The position numbers and the translations under genes were made by a program. From NCBI GenBank assembly GCA_023374025.1, contig SIJG01000055.1, positions 496,001 through 560,000 on the forward strand: a stretch of 64,000 nucleotides of DNA. Direction: 5' to 3'. Positions 35,495 through 60,088 of the stretch are shown here, one piece after another. The DNA is from Heterodera schachtii. Lineage: Eukaryota > Nematoda > Chromadorea > Rhabditida > Heteroderidae. Within the stretch, counting starts at the first letter, position 1. Each line of letters opens with the position of its first letter. Under the pieces are notes generated by a model. The model saw only the letters and a list, made by a program, of their open reading frames with translations. It was not told the origin of the DNA and ran no database searches.

Positions 35495-35923
35495 AAGTCG
35501 ATGGCTCGATCTGATCACCTATTTTCTTTCTTTCAAATTTATGTTGATTTTAAAAAGATATTCACGAATTAAGCGAATAAAGCCAATTCTCTTCTTCTGT
35601 GTAGGGATAGTCAGAACCAACGACCCCTCGTTTTGAGAAGCTCTGTCAGAACATCCGCAAACATAAACTTCACTATCTTATCAGCTGTAAATTGCAATGT
35701 TAATGTAACGAAGGGTTTATTGAAAAATTAATTTTAAAATTTGCTTTTTTCTTTTTCTGCTTCCCCTTTGATTTTTTGACTAACGCCCTTTGAGGTTTTG
35801 ACTAACGTCCCAGCACCCATTTTTCGGGTAATCGAATGACTTTCTTGTTCTACACCGAAAATTTTGCGAAAATGATTTTTTTAATGCTTCAATAAAAAAG
35901 AAAGTGGTTTTATTTAAATGGTA
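35495..35923. other. spacer downstream of THOC7
   Basis: A/T-rich sequence without coding support. It ends at the TA-flanked transposon nest. Confidence 0.55.
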
Positions 35924-35939
35924 CTTGTACAGTTTGGAC

Positions 35940-36857
35940 TAGAGATCGGAATTTTGAGAAAATACGGATAAGGGTAAGGGTTACGGGCTTGCCATCTATA
36001 CGGGTTACGGGCTTACGGGCTAAAAACCCGTAAAACCCTTAACCCGTAAAAACCCGTATTCAAAAATAATACGGGTCCGTATACGGGTAAGGGTTTTTTT
36101 CTTTTTGATAAAAATAGGTTTAATAAATATAAATTTTGAATATTTAAAGCTAAAAGACATTATAATAATTTTTATTATAAATTTTAAGCAACAAAATTCA
36201 AAAAACACAACAATTGGCATCCGGCGGTGGCCGTTGGGCGCCTCCGGGAAATTTTTTAAAATTTGATTGCAATTTGTTATTAGATTTAATAGAAAAATTG
36301 ACCAAATTTGCGATTTTTAACTGATTTCATGAATTTTGCGATCAGTTTTTCATTAAAATGATTTATAATTTTGAAGAATTTACAAATCCAATTCGTAAAA
36401 AAAAAAGAATTAAGAAAAACAAAAAAGAATTTCATAAAAAATTTAAACGAAAGCTATTCAATAACTTAAAAAATTTTTGGTACAGAATAATTGATTTCTT
36501 TTCAAATTACATAAATTTTACAATATTTACCAATGCTTTTTCGATTTTTCACCGAAAATTTTACGGAATTGACCGCCCAATTTCAAAGTTTTGGCGAATT
36601 GACTGCACAAAATTTAAAAATTTACTCCATTTTCACCTTAAAAAATGAAAGAAAATTAACCCGTAAAACCCGTATCGTAATTGTACGGGTAAGGGTAAGG
36701 GTTACGGGTTTGACATCGATACGGGTTACGGGTTTACGGGCTAAAAACCCGTAAAACCCTTAACCCGTAAAAACCCGTATCGGCCAAAAAAAGTACGGGT
36801 TACGGGTTACGGGCCCGTAAAAACCCGTATACGGGTCCGGCCCGTATCCGATCTCTA
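35940..36857. mobile_element. hAT-like MITE with ACGGGTTTTT/AACCCGTA repeats
   Basis: 918 bp with TAGAGATCGG...CCGATCTCTA ends. It is flanked by a perfect 8-bp duplication GTTTGGAC (35932-35939 and 36858-36865), which itself is part of the outer element's TIR. Subterminal regions carry many copies of TACGGGTTACGGG and its complement. Non-coding. Confidence 0.85.
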
Positions 36858-36930
36858 GTTTGGACCACATCAAAGATTTTTTTTGTTTTTAATGGTAAAA
36901 ACGTGTTTTGTATTTGGGGTCGCTGATCAA

Positions 36931-37568
36931 TAGGGATGGGAATTTAAGTCACGAAAAAACTCAAAAAAGTCGACTTAAAAAGTCATGAAAAATCGCCAAA
37001 AAGTCATGAAAAAGTCATAAAAAATGCCAAAAAGTCACAAAAAGTGCAAAAAAGTCATGCAAAAATAACCAAAAAGTCACCTAAAAATACCAAAAAAGCA
37101 CTAAATAAATCCAAAAAAGTCATGAAAAATTAGCCAAATGTAATTAAATCCAAAAGTTGTTTTAAACAATTCTTCGAAGAAAGTAATTTAAAAACGACTA
37201 ATTTTAACGGAAAAAAATATTCAAAAGTGTTACACCGCCAGATTTTTATTTTATTTTATATTTTTCAGTCCCGTCATTTGAGTCCTTATGTTATAAGAAA
37301 TTTCAGTTCCATCTCGAAGATTGACTTATTTTTCGGAATTTTCATCACAAAAAGTCAAATTTTGCCTCAAAAAGTTAAAAAAATCACGAAAAAAGTCGCA
37401 AAAACTCAAAAAAGTCATAAAATCCCAAAAAGTGCAAAAAAGTCAAAAAAAGTCACCAAAAAATGCATGTTAGAAGCTTCGAACAAAGTTTAGAACACTT
37501 TTGAAGTCATTTTAAGGTCATTTATAGTCAGCAAAAAAAAAGTCATTTGACTTAAATTCCCATCCCTA
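36931..37568. mobile_element. hAT-like MITE rich in AAAAGTCA repeats
   Basis: 638 bp with a perfect 20-bp inverted terminus TAGGGATGGGAATTTAAGTC and an 8-bp duplication CTGATCAA (36923-36930 and 37569-37576). The interior consists largely of AAAAAGTCA units. Non-coding. Inserted in the same outer element as its neighbour. Confidence 0.87.
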
Positions 37569-38350
37569 CTGATCAATGACGGTAATACTGACTTTTACTG
37601 GTCACATAAAAAAAGGAAACAAAAAGACGATTTTTTACGAATCTGAGTTGCACTCAGGGGTTATCAGGGCCGCTGATCACGAATATCACATCAAATCTAT
37701 GATTTTTTTCAAGTCTATGATTTTTCATCAAGTTTTTTCATATTTTAAATTATAGTCATAAAAAAAATTCGGGTCGCTAATCACGAATATGTCATCCATT
37801 TCGACCAATTTCCGATTTTTGTTTGAATTCGGGTCCTGAATTCAAAATTGGTCGAAATGGATGTCATATTCGTGATCAGCGACTCCGAATACCCCTGGAA
37901 AACACTTTTTTATTATTAAAAACAAAAATAAAATTTTTTTATGTGGTCCAAACTGTACAAGTAACTTAGTATATCTCAATATTTCCAGAATTGCTAAGTA
38001 TGGTAAAAATTTCAGCTCGACCAATTTACAGGAAGTTATTGGAAAGTGTAAGAATAAAATTTATAAATTTTTTCCGGAAAAACTGCCACAAATATGGCCT
38101 GAAAACGGGAATTTTCAGAAAAAAAAAATCATAGGGGGCTGAAAATTTTTTTCGTGAAATATGATTAAGACGGACAGAAAGAGGACAAAATTTGTTATAA
38201 ATGCAAAAAACCGCATTTCTCTACGACTTCTGTACGCTGAGATTCCGTACGTTGAATTTCGAAGTCATTAAATTACTGTAAAATGCACTGGATTAAAATA
38301 CTTTTTTGCTCTTCAAAATTTAACTGGTAAATTCTCCGAGTACAGAAGTC

Positions 38351-38985
38351 CGTGCTGAGTCGATCCACAAAAAAACTCAGTGTGGGCGATCCACAAAAAA
38401 ACTCAGTGTGGGCGATCCACAAAAAAACTCAGTGTGGGCGATCCACAAAAAACTCAGTGATTGATTGGTCATTTTCCGGAAGCCTATCGCACCACATTCG
38501 GGACACCAAAAGTGCCTGATCCGAAACCCGGACCGGCCCGGTTAAGAACAATTTTTTGTTCAATTTTTCAAGGGCTATCTCCCAGGCCGGGTCCGGTTCT
38601 TGATCCATTCACTTGGAGCCCGTCATGGATCGGGCACATCTGCCGGAGGACCCTCAGCCTCGCCCTCTACCCTGTCGATGGCCAACCCAAGCTAAGCTTG
38701 CCGGTACCAGCGGCTTTTTTGTACAGCTCGATGAGTTCTACAAAACGGTATCAATGGCGTCCGGCTGCGTCTACTACAAATGGAGAAAATTGGCGAGAAG
38801 TGATGTGAAAAATTGAAAAATTAAAAAAATTTGAAAATGACTTGTGTGCCGACGTACATTAGGGTTAACCGGACGGCACCGTGATTTTGTGAATTGAATA
38901 ATTAAATTATTTATTTAATTTTATCGATCACTGAGTTTTTTGTGGATCGCCCACACTGAGTTTTTTTGTGGATCGACCTAGCACC
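38351..38985. mobile_element. TIR transposon with 26-bp subterminal tandem repeats
   Basis: 635 bp flanked by the perfect duplication CAGAAGTC (38343-38350 and 38986-38993). The ends CGTGCTGAGTCGATCC and, on the other strand, GGTGCTAGGTCGATCC are inverted. Four copies of CGATCCACAAAAAAACTCAG lie at the left end and two inverted copies at the right. A 115-codon frame (38461-38808) inside is not transposase-like. Confidence 0.8.
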
Positions 38986-38993
38986 CAGAAGTC

Positions 38994-41900
38994 ATAGAGA
39001 AGGTTGATTGATTTATCGGGTGTTGTAAGATATCAGTAGAGGTTCTTCATGTTAATTCCATGCAATTTTAGTATGTTAGAACATTGCTTGCGCAGAAACA
39101 ATTCCCATGGTGGTGTTAAAATTTTGTTCAATCTCAATCACCCTGAAGGGGTGGCTGATCACCTCGGTGTCATTGACTTTTTTGTTCAGCATAAAAAGTT
39201 ATGCTTACATGAATTTTTTCGGACTTTAAAAAAGTTATAGATGAGTGCGCTATGTATAATTTTGTTACGCCAAATTTGGGGCAGTTTCCGGAAGAAAATT
39301 CATCAAATTTTGTTTTCTTTTACAGTTTCCGATTTTTTTTTTTTGTGTATTTTTTAATATTATGGGGAAGGTATGACTGGTAAAAATTTCAGCTCGATTG
39401 GTCCGTGGGAAGTAGGTGTAGTGAAAAGAAAAAATTTACATGCGCTATAATTTTGTTCAGAGCATAGATATAGGCTTAGGCTAGGCCTAAGCTTTAGGTT
39501 GAATGGAGTGACTGTATATATTCACTACCCAGCTGACCACCGCTAAAATGGTATTTCTAAACTGATTCACTGTCCAACTGATATTGAACCGTTCTCTTGG
39601 TAAAATTTCAGCTCGAGAAGTTGTTGAGCTTCAATTTTTACTTTTTTCGTTATATTCCGTGGTGTATGAAAAAAGGAGTCTGAATTAGGTACTTAATTAC
39701 TTATAATTTGTTTTCCCAATTCTCAAGTTTGACGTTGATTTCGCGTGTTCGGTGAATTCTTTGTTAATTATTTCATTCACGGTTAATCAACGAAACTTAT
39801 CGATCCCTTAGGCAAAACAATTCCATCAATGTGACAAATATTCAACTGAAGAAATGAATTGCTTTTTTGGCATTTTTGTAGTTGGACCTTTGCCAAATTT
39901 GTTTCAACTTTTGGCCCCTTTTCATTGTTCCCTTTGCTATGCTTCGTATTTTGTGTTTGATGTTTGGAAAAAGGACAAATGAACAAAGTACCGCAATTTC
40001 AATTAAACTAATTAAGAGACATTAGTCAATTCATTGTGTCAAATTGAAGCTCATTTTAATTGTCTCATTTTCGCCTTTCAATTCATTCGTTCTTTCGTCC
40101 ATTTTGGTGCATTAATCGACCGAAACTCACAAGTTTAGCTTAAGCATTTTTTTAAACCCTTAATTTAATTTTATTTTATTTTTACTTATTTTATTATTTA
40201 TTTTTTTGGCGCCGCCTTTTACCAGCACTTTTCCCTTTTACAAAATCATTTTTTGCATAAAATTTAAAAATAAGCATTATCTAGTGATCAAATCTTACAT
40301 TCCGCTTCAATGCTGTTCGATTTCGTTTGGGATTTTGCGCTAATTTCATTAAAATGACTTTTCTCGGGACTGTGGGGGGGGGGGGGGGAGAAGGCTCCCG
40401 CCGGTGTCCCCATGAATTTCATAGTGACCGTTGATCTTTTGTCCTTCAATTAATTAATTCGTTTTACATTTTGCTCCTTTTGATGTGCAACACTTAAAAA
40501 TTATAAAATGTCAAACAAAGAATATCTAAATTCGCGATCTTTCTTTTTCCTTTTTTGAGCGGAATTTGAGAATTTTTTCCTTCTTCCGTTTTTGCATTTC
40601 AAAAGCGATTCCTCCCTTTATGTTATGGCTTATCTTGTTTTGTTCATCTAACATCCTTAATGACGAGAATTGCAGCAAATAATTGGGAAGAGCAGCGAAT
40701 GCCTTTGCCTTTCTTTCCGCGCAAATCGGCGGGAATGGACGGAATAGGAAAAGGCGGGGGGCGGCGGGAAAGGAGGGGAAGGAGGGGGATGAAATGGTGG
40801 GGCGGGGCGGGTAACGAACGGTGATGGGACGAACGGTGGGGGAGGGGGATGAACGCGGGAGGGTACGGGTGGAGGGGGACGGGTGGGGGAAGTGGGGGGG
40901 GGTAAAACCACACGCGCCTTCCATCATTTTGGGATTGCGCCGTTCGGATGGAATGTGTGGGCGTCATTTGACGTGAGATGATCGCCCTTTATCCCTCCAA
41001 TTGAATCGTTTCTTTCAGTTGCCCTGGGTCGTTCTAAGGCATTCGAATAATTAATGATTGTTTTGCTTCTATCTTTTCTGCTAAAAGCTGATAATGAGTT
41101 GCTATGCAAAATCTCAAGCGTTTTCCTATGAAAAAACCGCCCAATTTCCGCGGCTGACCCAATTCAATCGGCGCTGGCATATTAAATAGTGTCCATGTCC
41201 CCTCGAGGGATTGTTGCGCACGATCGATTTCACTGACTGACTGTAACATGGGGGAAGAGACGGCCGGTGGGGGGGGGGGGCGGGGAGGGGAGGGGGGGGG
41301 GGAGGGGGGGGGGGAGGGGGGGGGGGGGAGGGGGGGGGGGAGGGGGGGGGGAGGGGGGGGGGGGAGGGGGGGGGGGGGGGGGGGGGAGGGGGGTATTTGG
41401 GTCAGCGTCAAAATCAAAGCCCTTCGATTTCCTCTCCTCAATGGTCGTAGTGGAGGGACACTTCCATCAGCTGCTTCCGGAAGAGTTCTTCTCCTTTTTT
41501 GTTGTGTTTGCGCTGTCGATCCCCCGCTCGCTTCCTTTTTTCATCGGAAAGAGGAGGGAGGGGAGGAAGGGGCGCGACCTTGTACAGCGATGATGGAAAT
41601 GATGTGACGATGACGGGGGGGGGGGGGGGGGGGAAGGCGCCTCTGCTTCGTCCCCCCCCCCCTTTGCTCCGTGCCCCCCTCCCTCTCCCTCCCCCCCCCC
41701 CCCCCCAACGCCCCCCGCGCCCCTCCGGCGATATCGTTTCGTTGGTTTTGTTCACTTGCGACAACAACAAACAACCTGCTGTGAGACAAACCATTCGTTG
41801 CGCGAGATCACACAACATTCCCCCCACTTCCTTTTGCTCTTCGTTTTCCGCACCATCCGAATCAATGGTGGTCCGTCTTCTTCTTCCTCGGTCATAACCT

Positions 41901-42824
41901 GAACCCCAATTTGCTGAATATTATAGGAATATGCTTCATAATGCCATTCGCCGATTCGTTTTCCTCCATTCCCCATTTGTCTTCCTTTTCAGGCTCCTTC
42001 CTTTCCGTCTGTTCTCATTTTCTCCTCTCATCATTTTCCCTTCCATTTTTTTTACTATTTTTCATTTCTTCCCCAATCACTTCCTTCCCCACTTTTTCTT
42101 CCTCTCCTTTTAGCTTACTCCTTTTCCTCATTTTCCTGTATTCCTCTCCCCTTGCTGCTCTCTCCTTCTCATTCACTTCCTCCCATTTCTTCCATTTTTC
42201 TTCCTTTTCTTTTTTTCTTTCTTTCCCCCTCTCACTTTTTCTTCCTCTCTCTTCCGCTCTTCTTCCTCTTCCTTCGCTCCTCCGCTTCCCACCAACTTTT
42301 CTTCACACATTCCCATGCCCGGGGCAAATTCCCGCACTTGGCGTCTACGTTCGCGCTTTAAACAAAAATTTGTTCGCTAAATGGGGTGGGGGAGGCGAAG
42401 TGATGGCCGCCGTCTCGAAGATCACTCTGTCCCTCCCGCACTTCCATCGTCCTGTGCCCCCCTCCCCACTCATTTTTCACATTTCGACCTTTTTCGTCTT
42501 CATCCGCCCCTTCCCCCGCTTTTTCTCCTCCATTATCTCCTTTCATCCACTTTCCCACATTCCCTTTCAGATTAAATCGAAGAAGGCACTTTGTTATTTG
42601 TAATATTATTCATTACGCTCACTTTCAAACGGATCTCAGCGCCGCCGGCAGAGCACAAATTCTGAACAGCGACTCTTTTCTTCCGTCGACTCTTCCGTCC
42701 GTCTTCTTCCTCCCTTTCTTCCTCCTCCTTTTCTTCTTGCTCCTCTTCCTCTCCGTTCTCTTTGCTCCTCCCCTTTGTTCACCTCATCCCGACAACGGAG
42801 ATCGCCACAGTTGATAACGATCAG
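38994..42824. other. long spacer upstream of FAS, no confident gene
   Basis: A/T-rich to about 40520. Three copies of GTAAAAATTTCAGCTCGA-like sequence (38005, 39380, 39600) hint at eroded repeats. G-rich at 40740-40910 and extremely so at 41267-41395. Poly-G/poly-C pairs lie at 41615-41705, and the stretch from 42000 to 42300 is C/T-rich. A minus-strand exon-like frame near 41897-41752 (MTEEEEDGPPLIRMVRKTKS) looks coding but could not be connected to a gene. Confidence 0.45.
41267..41395. repeat. extreme G-rich tract
   Basis: About 130 bp of almost uninterrupted G runs broken by single A or C residues. Strong potential for G-quadruplex structure and for assembly-length error. Confidence 0.9.
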
Positions 42825-54656
<11,832 letters not shown>

Positions 54657-55537
54657 GAAAAGCGGGGGAGGGGATGACAGTGATGGATGGCCAAACGATC
54701 ATTTAGGGAAGAGACTGCCCGAGGGCACGGCATTGACCCGAACCTCTTCAAAGTGCCAAATTTTCACCGTCCGAAACACTCATTTTATTCGTCTCCCTTC
54801 CCAGCTTTCCATTTTCTCATCTTCCATTATAAATTCTGTCGCTTTACCCCGTCCCAAATATTCTTAATAATCGGCAACTCATCCGTTCCCCTTCGTATTA
54901 TCTTTTGTTTCATGCACAGCATTTATAATTATTAGCCCTTTTCTTTGTCTCTGTGCATTCTCCTGCCGATCACCGGCCAAAGAATTGTTGCACAATAACA
55001 TTTATCAATAAATTCAAATGTGCTTCACTCGCTTAATTTTTATTCACTCAATAAATGATGAAAAACTAAATACGGCCAGAGATAACATATAAGTTAAACA
55101 TTATGTCAAATATTTTCCCGAATTAAATTTTCCGACGGCGCCTCCTATCATTCCTAGGATCTGATCGGGACCGGGGTTCGGTTGGTATCCCGCCGAATGG
55201 ATCCCTCCGACTCGAATTGTCCGTCTCTGTTTTTAAACTTTTAATTTCAACTCTACTGCCGCAATCCCGTGCTGGTTCCTTTAAATTTTAAATGCATAAA
55301 TTTTGAATTCCAATCCCGCAATCGAATCCCAAATTTGAAATTTCCGTTCTCTATCATTCGCCCTTTGATTTTGGCAGAGTGAAAAGGGAATTTGTAGTGG
55401 TTGCCAAGTGAACATTATTTCACAGCCGCAAATGTTATTTTTAAGCATCCATTAGCAAATGTGTGACGTCCTCCTCATCCTTTCCCTCTCCATTTTCATT
55501 TTTAGAGAGAAGCTTGTTTTCATTAACATAAAAGAAG
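54657..55537. other. spacer between FAS and the nuclear receptor
   Basis: 3' untranslated and intergenic sequence; A/T-rich. It includes palindromic GATC-containing stretches near 55160. Nothing else recognised. Confidence 0.55.
55007..55012 (+). promoter_or_regulatory. candidate polyadenylation signal of FAS (AATAAA)
   Basis: Canonical hexamer about 350 bp after the FAS stop codon, in A/T-rich sequence. Confidence 0.5.
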
Positions 55538-58500
55538 ATGTCAAGCATCAGCCCGGCCAATCCCGAAAAATTCTCCATACCCTCAGGTAATTAAGATGTA
55601 TCGATACTTGTAAATATCAATAATTAATTACACCACAGCTGATGTAGGTACCTTTTGTTTTTCTTTTTCAGACACCAATTGTGTAGTCTGTGGAGACATT
55701 GCAACGGGAAATCATTATTCAGTCGCATCATGCAACGGGCAAATTACAAATATATTTTTTAAATTCTTTTTGCACCCTTTATAAAAGTTCATAAAATTTG
55801 AGTTGCAAAACATTTTTCCGTCGTGCCATTGTTGTAAGTCCGCCATTGATTATTTTGGGTTCCAATTGTACGCACTATTCAGAACAATCGGTCGTTCATT
55901 TGCATGGGGAATGGCAATTGTCCAATTGACAAAGGCATTCTTTAATATTTGGCTTAACAAACCATTAGATTTAGGGGTTCGCTGTGCGTGCCGTGCCTGT
56001 CGTTTGGAGAAGTGTTTGCAAGTCGGAATGGACCCGAATGGTAAGTGACGAGCGAAATGCGATTAGGCAATTTATTTATTCAATTCGTCCACTTGCTTAG
56101 AAAAGTCGAACTTTAACCTGACTGATCCTCCTTTAACACATTTAAAAATAATATCAAAAATATTTTGCTAAAAATAAAACATATTTTTTGGCATCATTCA
56201 AAATCCCATGAATCTTTTTCTAAGAAATTGGACGTATCAAAAAAATAGGCTGTTTGGCGAAAAGTTTCAATTACAAGAAATTTAGAGATAATACGGCATC
56301 ACATCAAAATAATGTTACATTTTTAATCTGCTAATTTCTTAGCCTAGTAAATTTCATTTAAAATGGAACGCAATTACCCATTGTTACCGATAGGACTCTA
56401 AGCGCACGCTTTTCCCCCTTTTTAGCGATACAATCCGAGAGAGACCGAATCGGTTACACGAAGAGAACACGGCGAGAAAAACTTGTGGGATTTGACGAAG
56501 GCATTGGCCACGAGAGGGGCGACCTTTGCGCGGAGTAATGCGAAAATAACCTTTATTTCTAATTTGTGTTCTTTCCGGTCTTTTGCTTTGAACGACGCTG
56601 ATTTGGAGGAGTCCGACGAGGATGACGTCATTTTTCGCGACACCGAACCAATCGGAGGCTCGCCTTCTGTAAATATTGCACAGCGTTCAAAGGTGGGAAC
56701 GAAAAATTACATAAATTTACGTTAACCTAAAACAATGCCTTATAATCAAATTAAAATCAACCATAATCCTCAAAAATTGTCCTATTTTATGCCAAAATCT
56801 GTCACTAATGGGCTAAAAAAAAAAAAATTAATTTTTCTCCAAGGGTGTCATTTTCATTGAACAGACTACTCTTGGAAAACAAGGGGTGAAGAACAAAAAA
56901 AAGTCTTCAGCCCCCCCCCCCCCCCCCTCCTTTTCCGTTTTTTTTTAATTAAAAGGCCTTGTCCGTCGGGGGTTGATAACTGCTATGAATTTACAGAATT
57001 ATATTTTTCTCGTTTCAGTCTCAGCTTTACGAAGAAGGTAAGCCAATTGATTCTCCTCCTTCTCTTTCCATTTTTTTTCTCTCTCTAAGTTCTCGAGCGT
57101 CTCACTCAACTCGAAAACAATTTCACACTTTTGTTGAGTCGGAGCGAAATTCAACCGTACGCAACTTTGGAAGAAGCGTTAAAAGGCATTTATTTGACTT
57201 TATAAGGCAATGCCTTTTCACATAACTTTTCATTTTTGAAGCTCCAAGTCGTTTTTCTCAGCCCATCAACGTTAAGGTTTTGTCCGATTTCAACAAATCC
57301 CTTTTTGTACTGCCATTTTAACAGATAAGCGACCCAATCGTCCAACCAAAACCCGGCAAAGAGCAGAAAATGCCGTTTTGGCGTTCTCGGATTATTGCGC
57401 TTTACATTGACTGGGCAAAGACATTTTCGACATTCCGAAAGCTTCCCTATTCGGACAGAGTTTTGCTTTTTCTCTTTTGGCATTTATTCGTTTCTTTTTC
57501 ATTTGGGTCGCTTTGATAACGAACCACGCGAGCAGCTACATGATAATGTGCGAAGCATTCCGAACTTCGGAACTCATAAACGAAGATGAAATTGTCAACG
57601 GAATCGAAAAAATTGCCGAAAAATTGCCTCGAGACGGGCAAAGGTAGCAAAAAAAGAGTCAATAAAACATTAACCAAATAGCAAATTTTGTAATTTTAAG
57701 AGATTCCCCCCGATTACTTCCATTTCACTCGGAATTTTCGAAAAGAGTGGTGGACCAACCAAAACTGAATGAATGTCGTGAACCAATGCAACTGATGGCC
57801 ATTTCTCCGCCTATTTCGGATTTTGGCGGTGTTTTGGCCGCAACGAATTCAGTCGCTCCGCTGGCCAAAAATATTCACACGTCTCCATTATCAAAAATCA
57901 ATTTAAAAGCCTAAATCATTTTAGGTTTTTCGATCCGAAATTGATCCGCGATGGGAGTAACTGTAACAGAACCGGCGTTCGGTCAGTGGTCGACGTTCCG
58001 CCCGGCGTTCACTATCCGACGGTGGGAAATTTGAGCGGACTGACGCCGGTAATGGCGGCGATGATCGATTGTGTGATGCGACCCTTTCGGAAGCTGAACA
58101 TTTCCACGACAGGTGACCAACCGTTGTTTTACACTGGGAAAAGTGACAAAATTAATTTTAAGAGTTTGCTGTTCTCCAAGCAATTATGTTCTTCGACCCA
58201 GGTTGAGAGGCGGCCGACCGACCCTAAATGGCGGCCTTTTTATTGATTTTTATAAAAACAAATTTCACCCTTAAAATAGTCTCCGAATTCGAACAAAGAT
58301 TCATAATTACTTTTCAAATAAGTCCAAAATTAGTTAACCTGCATAAATTTAACTCATCAAATTGCCACCCGTACAGTTTTGGGCCATAATGCGAAACTAA
58401 AAACCAATTTCCATAATTACAAAAATGGCATTATCATCGTCAGTAAAATTCAGACACGGAAGGGTTAGACGCAGCGAGCCAAAGGAATGTGTGTGCAGAA

Positions 58501-58781
58501 CAGAAGAAGATGATTTGTGCGTTTTACAGCCACATTTGCCAATACCACGAGGCCAGCGAAGCTGAAAAGCGATTTTCCTCAATTTTGCTTCGCATTCCGA
58601 TGATACGCAAAGTCGCGGCCAAAAAGAATGAATCTCTGCAAATAATCGGTTGAATTCGCTGTGTTTGCTTTTTATTGCTTCCTTTTTAGACCTTTTCAAC
58701 CTTTTCAATCTGAACACATTAGTCAAAGAGACGACACTCGGAATCAAAGGGGGAAATTACGCACAAAATTCTGCTATTTAA
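55538..58781 (+). CDS. nuclear hormone receptor (nematode nhr family)
   Basis: Ligand-regulated transcription factor, nuclear. DNA-binding domain exons are inferred at 55538-55586, 55672-55738, 55803-55833, 55883-55934, 55975-56040 and 56426 onward, all in frame. The first zinc finger reads CVVCGDIATGNHYSVASCNG then CKTFFRRAIV, giving the P-box CNGCKTFFRR usual in nematode HNF4-derived receptors. The second finger runs NRSFICMGNGNCPIDK then CRACRLEKCLQVGMDPN. The hinge follows as AIQSERDRIGYTKRTRR. The ligand-binding domain (57.1-58.8 kb) has LYIDWAKTFSTFRKLPYSD, the helix 3-5 signature, and a C-terminus near LVKETTLGIKG. Introns after 55738 and 55934 start with GC. Some LBD exon joins are unresolved. 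Which nhr it is cannot be told. Confidence 0.88.
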
Positions 58782-60088
58782 TATTTGAAATTGGCTAATA
58801 CATTCCACGATTGTTTAAATATTTGGGAATTTTTAAAATACTTATTTTGTCATTTTTCTTATATGTACCTAATTTACAATTCCGGTGATAAGAGTTAATC
58901 AATCTTTTGATAAATTCCTGCAAAAGTATATGTAATTTTGAGTTTCCTTTTTAATTCGGATTAAGCACAATTCTTTATTTGTTTGCATAACAAAAGGTGG
59001 CAACCGTCTGGGCAAACGATCGATAATTCATTGGCTGAAGTGTTTTGCTGCTTTGCCATGGCGTTGTGCTGTGTTTACTTCCTTTTAATCCCCCCCCCCC
59101 CCGCCCAAATTCCGTCGTCCATTTGCCTTCCTTTATTTGCTTTTGTTCTTTCGTCTCCATTATTCCTTCACTCACTCACTGTGCTCCGTCATTAACTAAT
59201 TATTAGGCATGGGAATTTCATTTAAATAGGTATTCTTATTTTTCCCTGGTTTCTACCTGCTCTAAATTTTTTGTGGAAAAATTTATCTAAAAATAGGGGT
59301 TCCAAAAAAGAAATCAAAACCAGTTTTTTAAAAAACTTAAAACATTATTCCAAGGGCATAGCCGGGGGAGAGGGACTAAAGCCCATTCCCGAGCTCCAAA
59401 AAATTTAACGAAAAAATAAATTGCCAATTGCACAAAACAATTAATAAATAAATAAAAAATAATTGTAAAATTAATCTAATTAAACAAAATAAATCTCTTA
59501 ATTCGGGATTTAAAAAAATACACCCCTAAAAATCGAATTTTTCAATTCCCTCCCCTCCCCCCGAAGCCAAGGGTCTGGCTGGCACGTCCTTGCTTTATTC
59601 TAAGCCTAATTAGGTCCCACACAGCAGAAGGTTTGCCTTTTTACTTCATTATTTTTTACTTTTGTTATGTCATCCATCTCCTTTTTTCCCCAATCCTTCC
59701 GTCCGTCCCCCTTAAAGCCGTAAATGCTTCCCCCCCCCCCCCCTTTGCCCTTCTCCTCTCATTCATTGCCCTCCGTCGTGCCTTTTCTTCATACTTTTTT
59801 TTAACTAAATGTAATTGGTTCTTTTGTAAAAATTTTCTTAAACAATAAATCACGTGTTTGACCTTAAAGATATTTTTTTTATTAAGCACAAAATGATTGC
59901 CACGTGGGGCAAAAAATAAAAGACCAAAGAGTAACCATTCCATTCATTCATTATGTACATTTTATTTTACTAATAATTTCATACATTTGCAAGTGCTTCC
60001 TGACATCTTTGCCAATTACCAAAAGCCAATTTCTCTCTATTCTTTTGTAAATTTAAGTTTTTATTTATTTAAAATTAATTTTTTAAAA
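58782..60088. other. spacer before the amino-acid transporter
   Basis: Poly-C runs at 59091-59102 and 59730-59743. A region at 59200-59600 looks like eroded repeat. No gene seen. Confidence 0.5.

Larger units (their letters stand above)
35924..37961. mobile_element. TA-flanked foldback (Tc1/mariner-like) MITE carrying two insertions
   Basis: The ends CTTGTACAGTTTGGAC...CACAT and ATGTGGTCCAAACTGTACAAG are inverted copies flanked by TA (35922-35923 and 37962-37963). Removing the two inner elements and their duplications leaves about 466 bp, a typical MITE size. An internal palindrome (CACGAATATGTCATCCATTT versus its complement) lies at about 37770-37890. The TA target is consistent with Tc1/mariner. 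No transposase frame. Confidence 0.75.

Noticed and set aside
36358..36648. 96-codon frame inside the hAT-like element
   Set aside because: Lys/Phe/Asn-rich A/T composition with no transposase motif.
38461..38808. 115-codon frame inside the 38.4 kb element
   Set aside because: No transposase signature; probably captured or random sequence.
41248..41607. Gly-rich frames upstream of FAS
   Set aside because: Translation of the G tract, not a protein gene.
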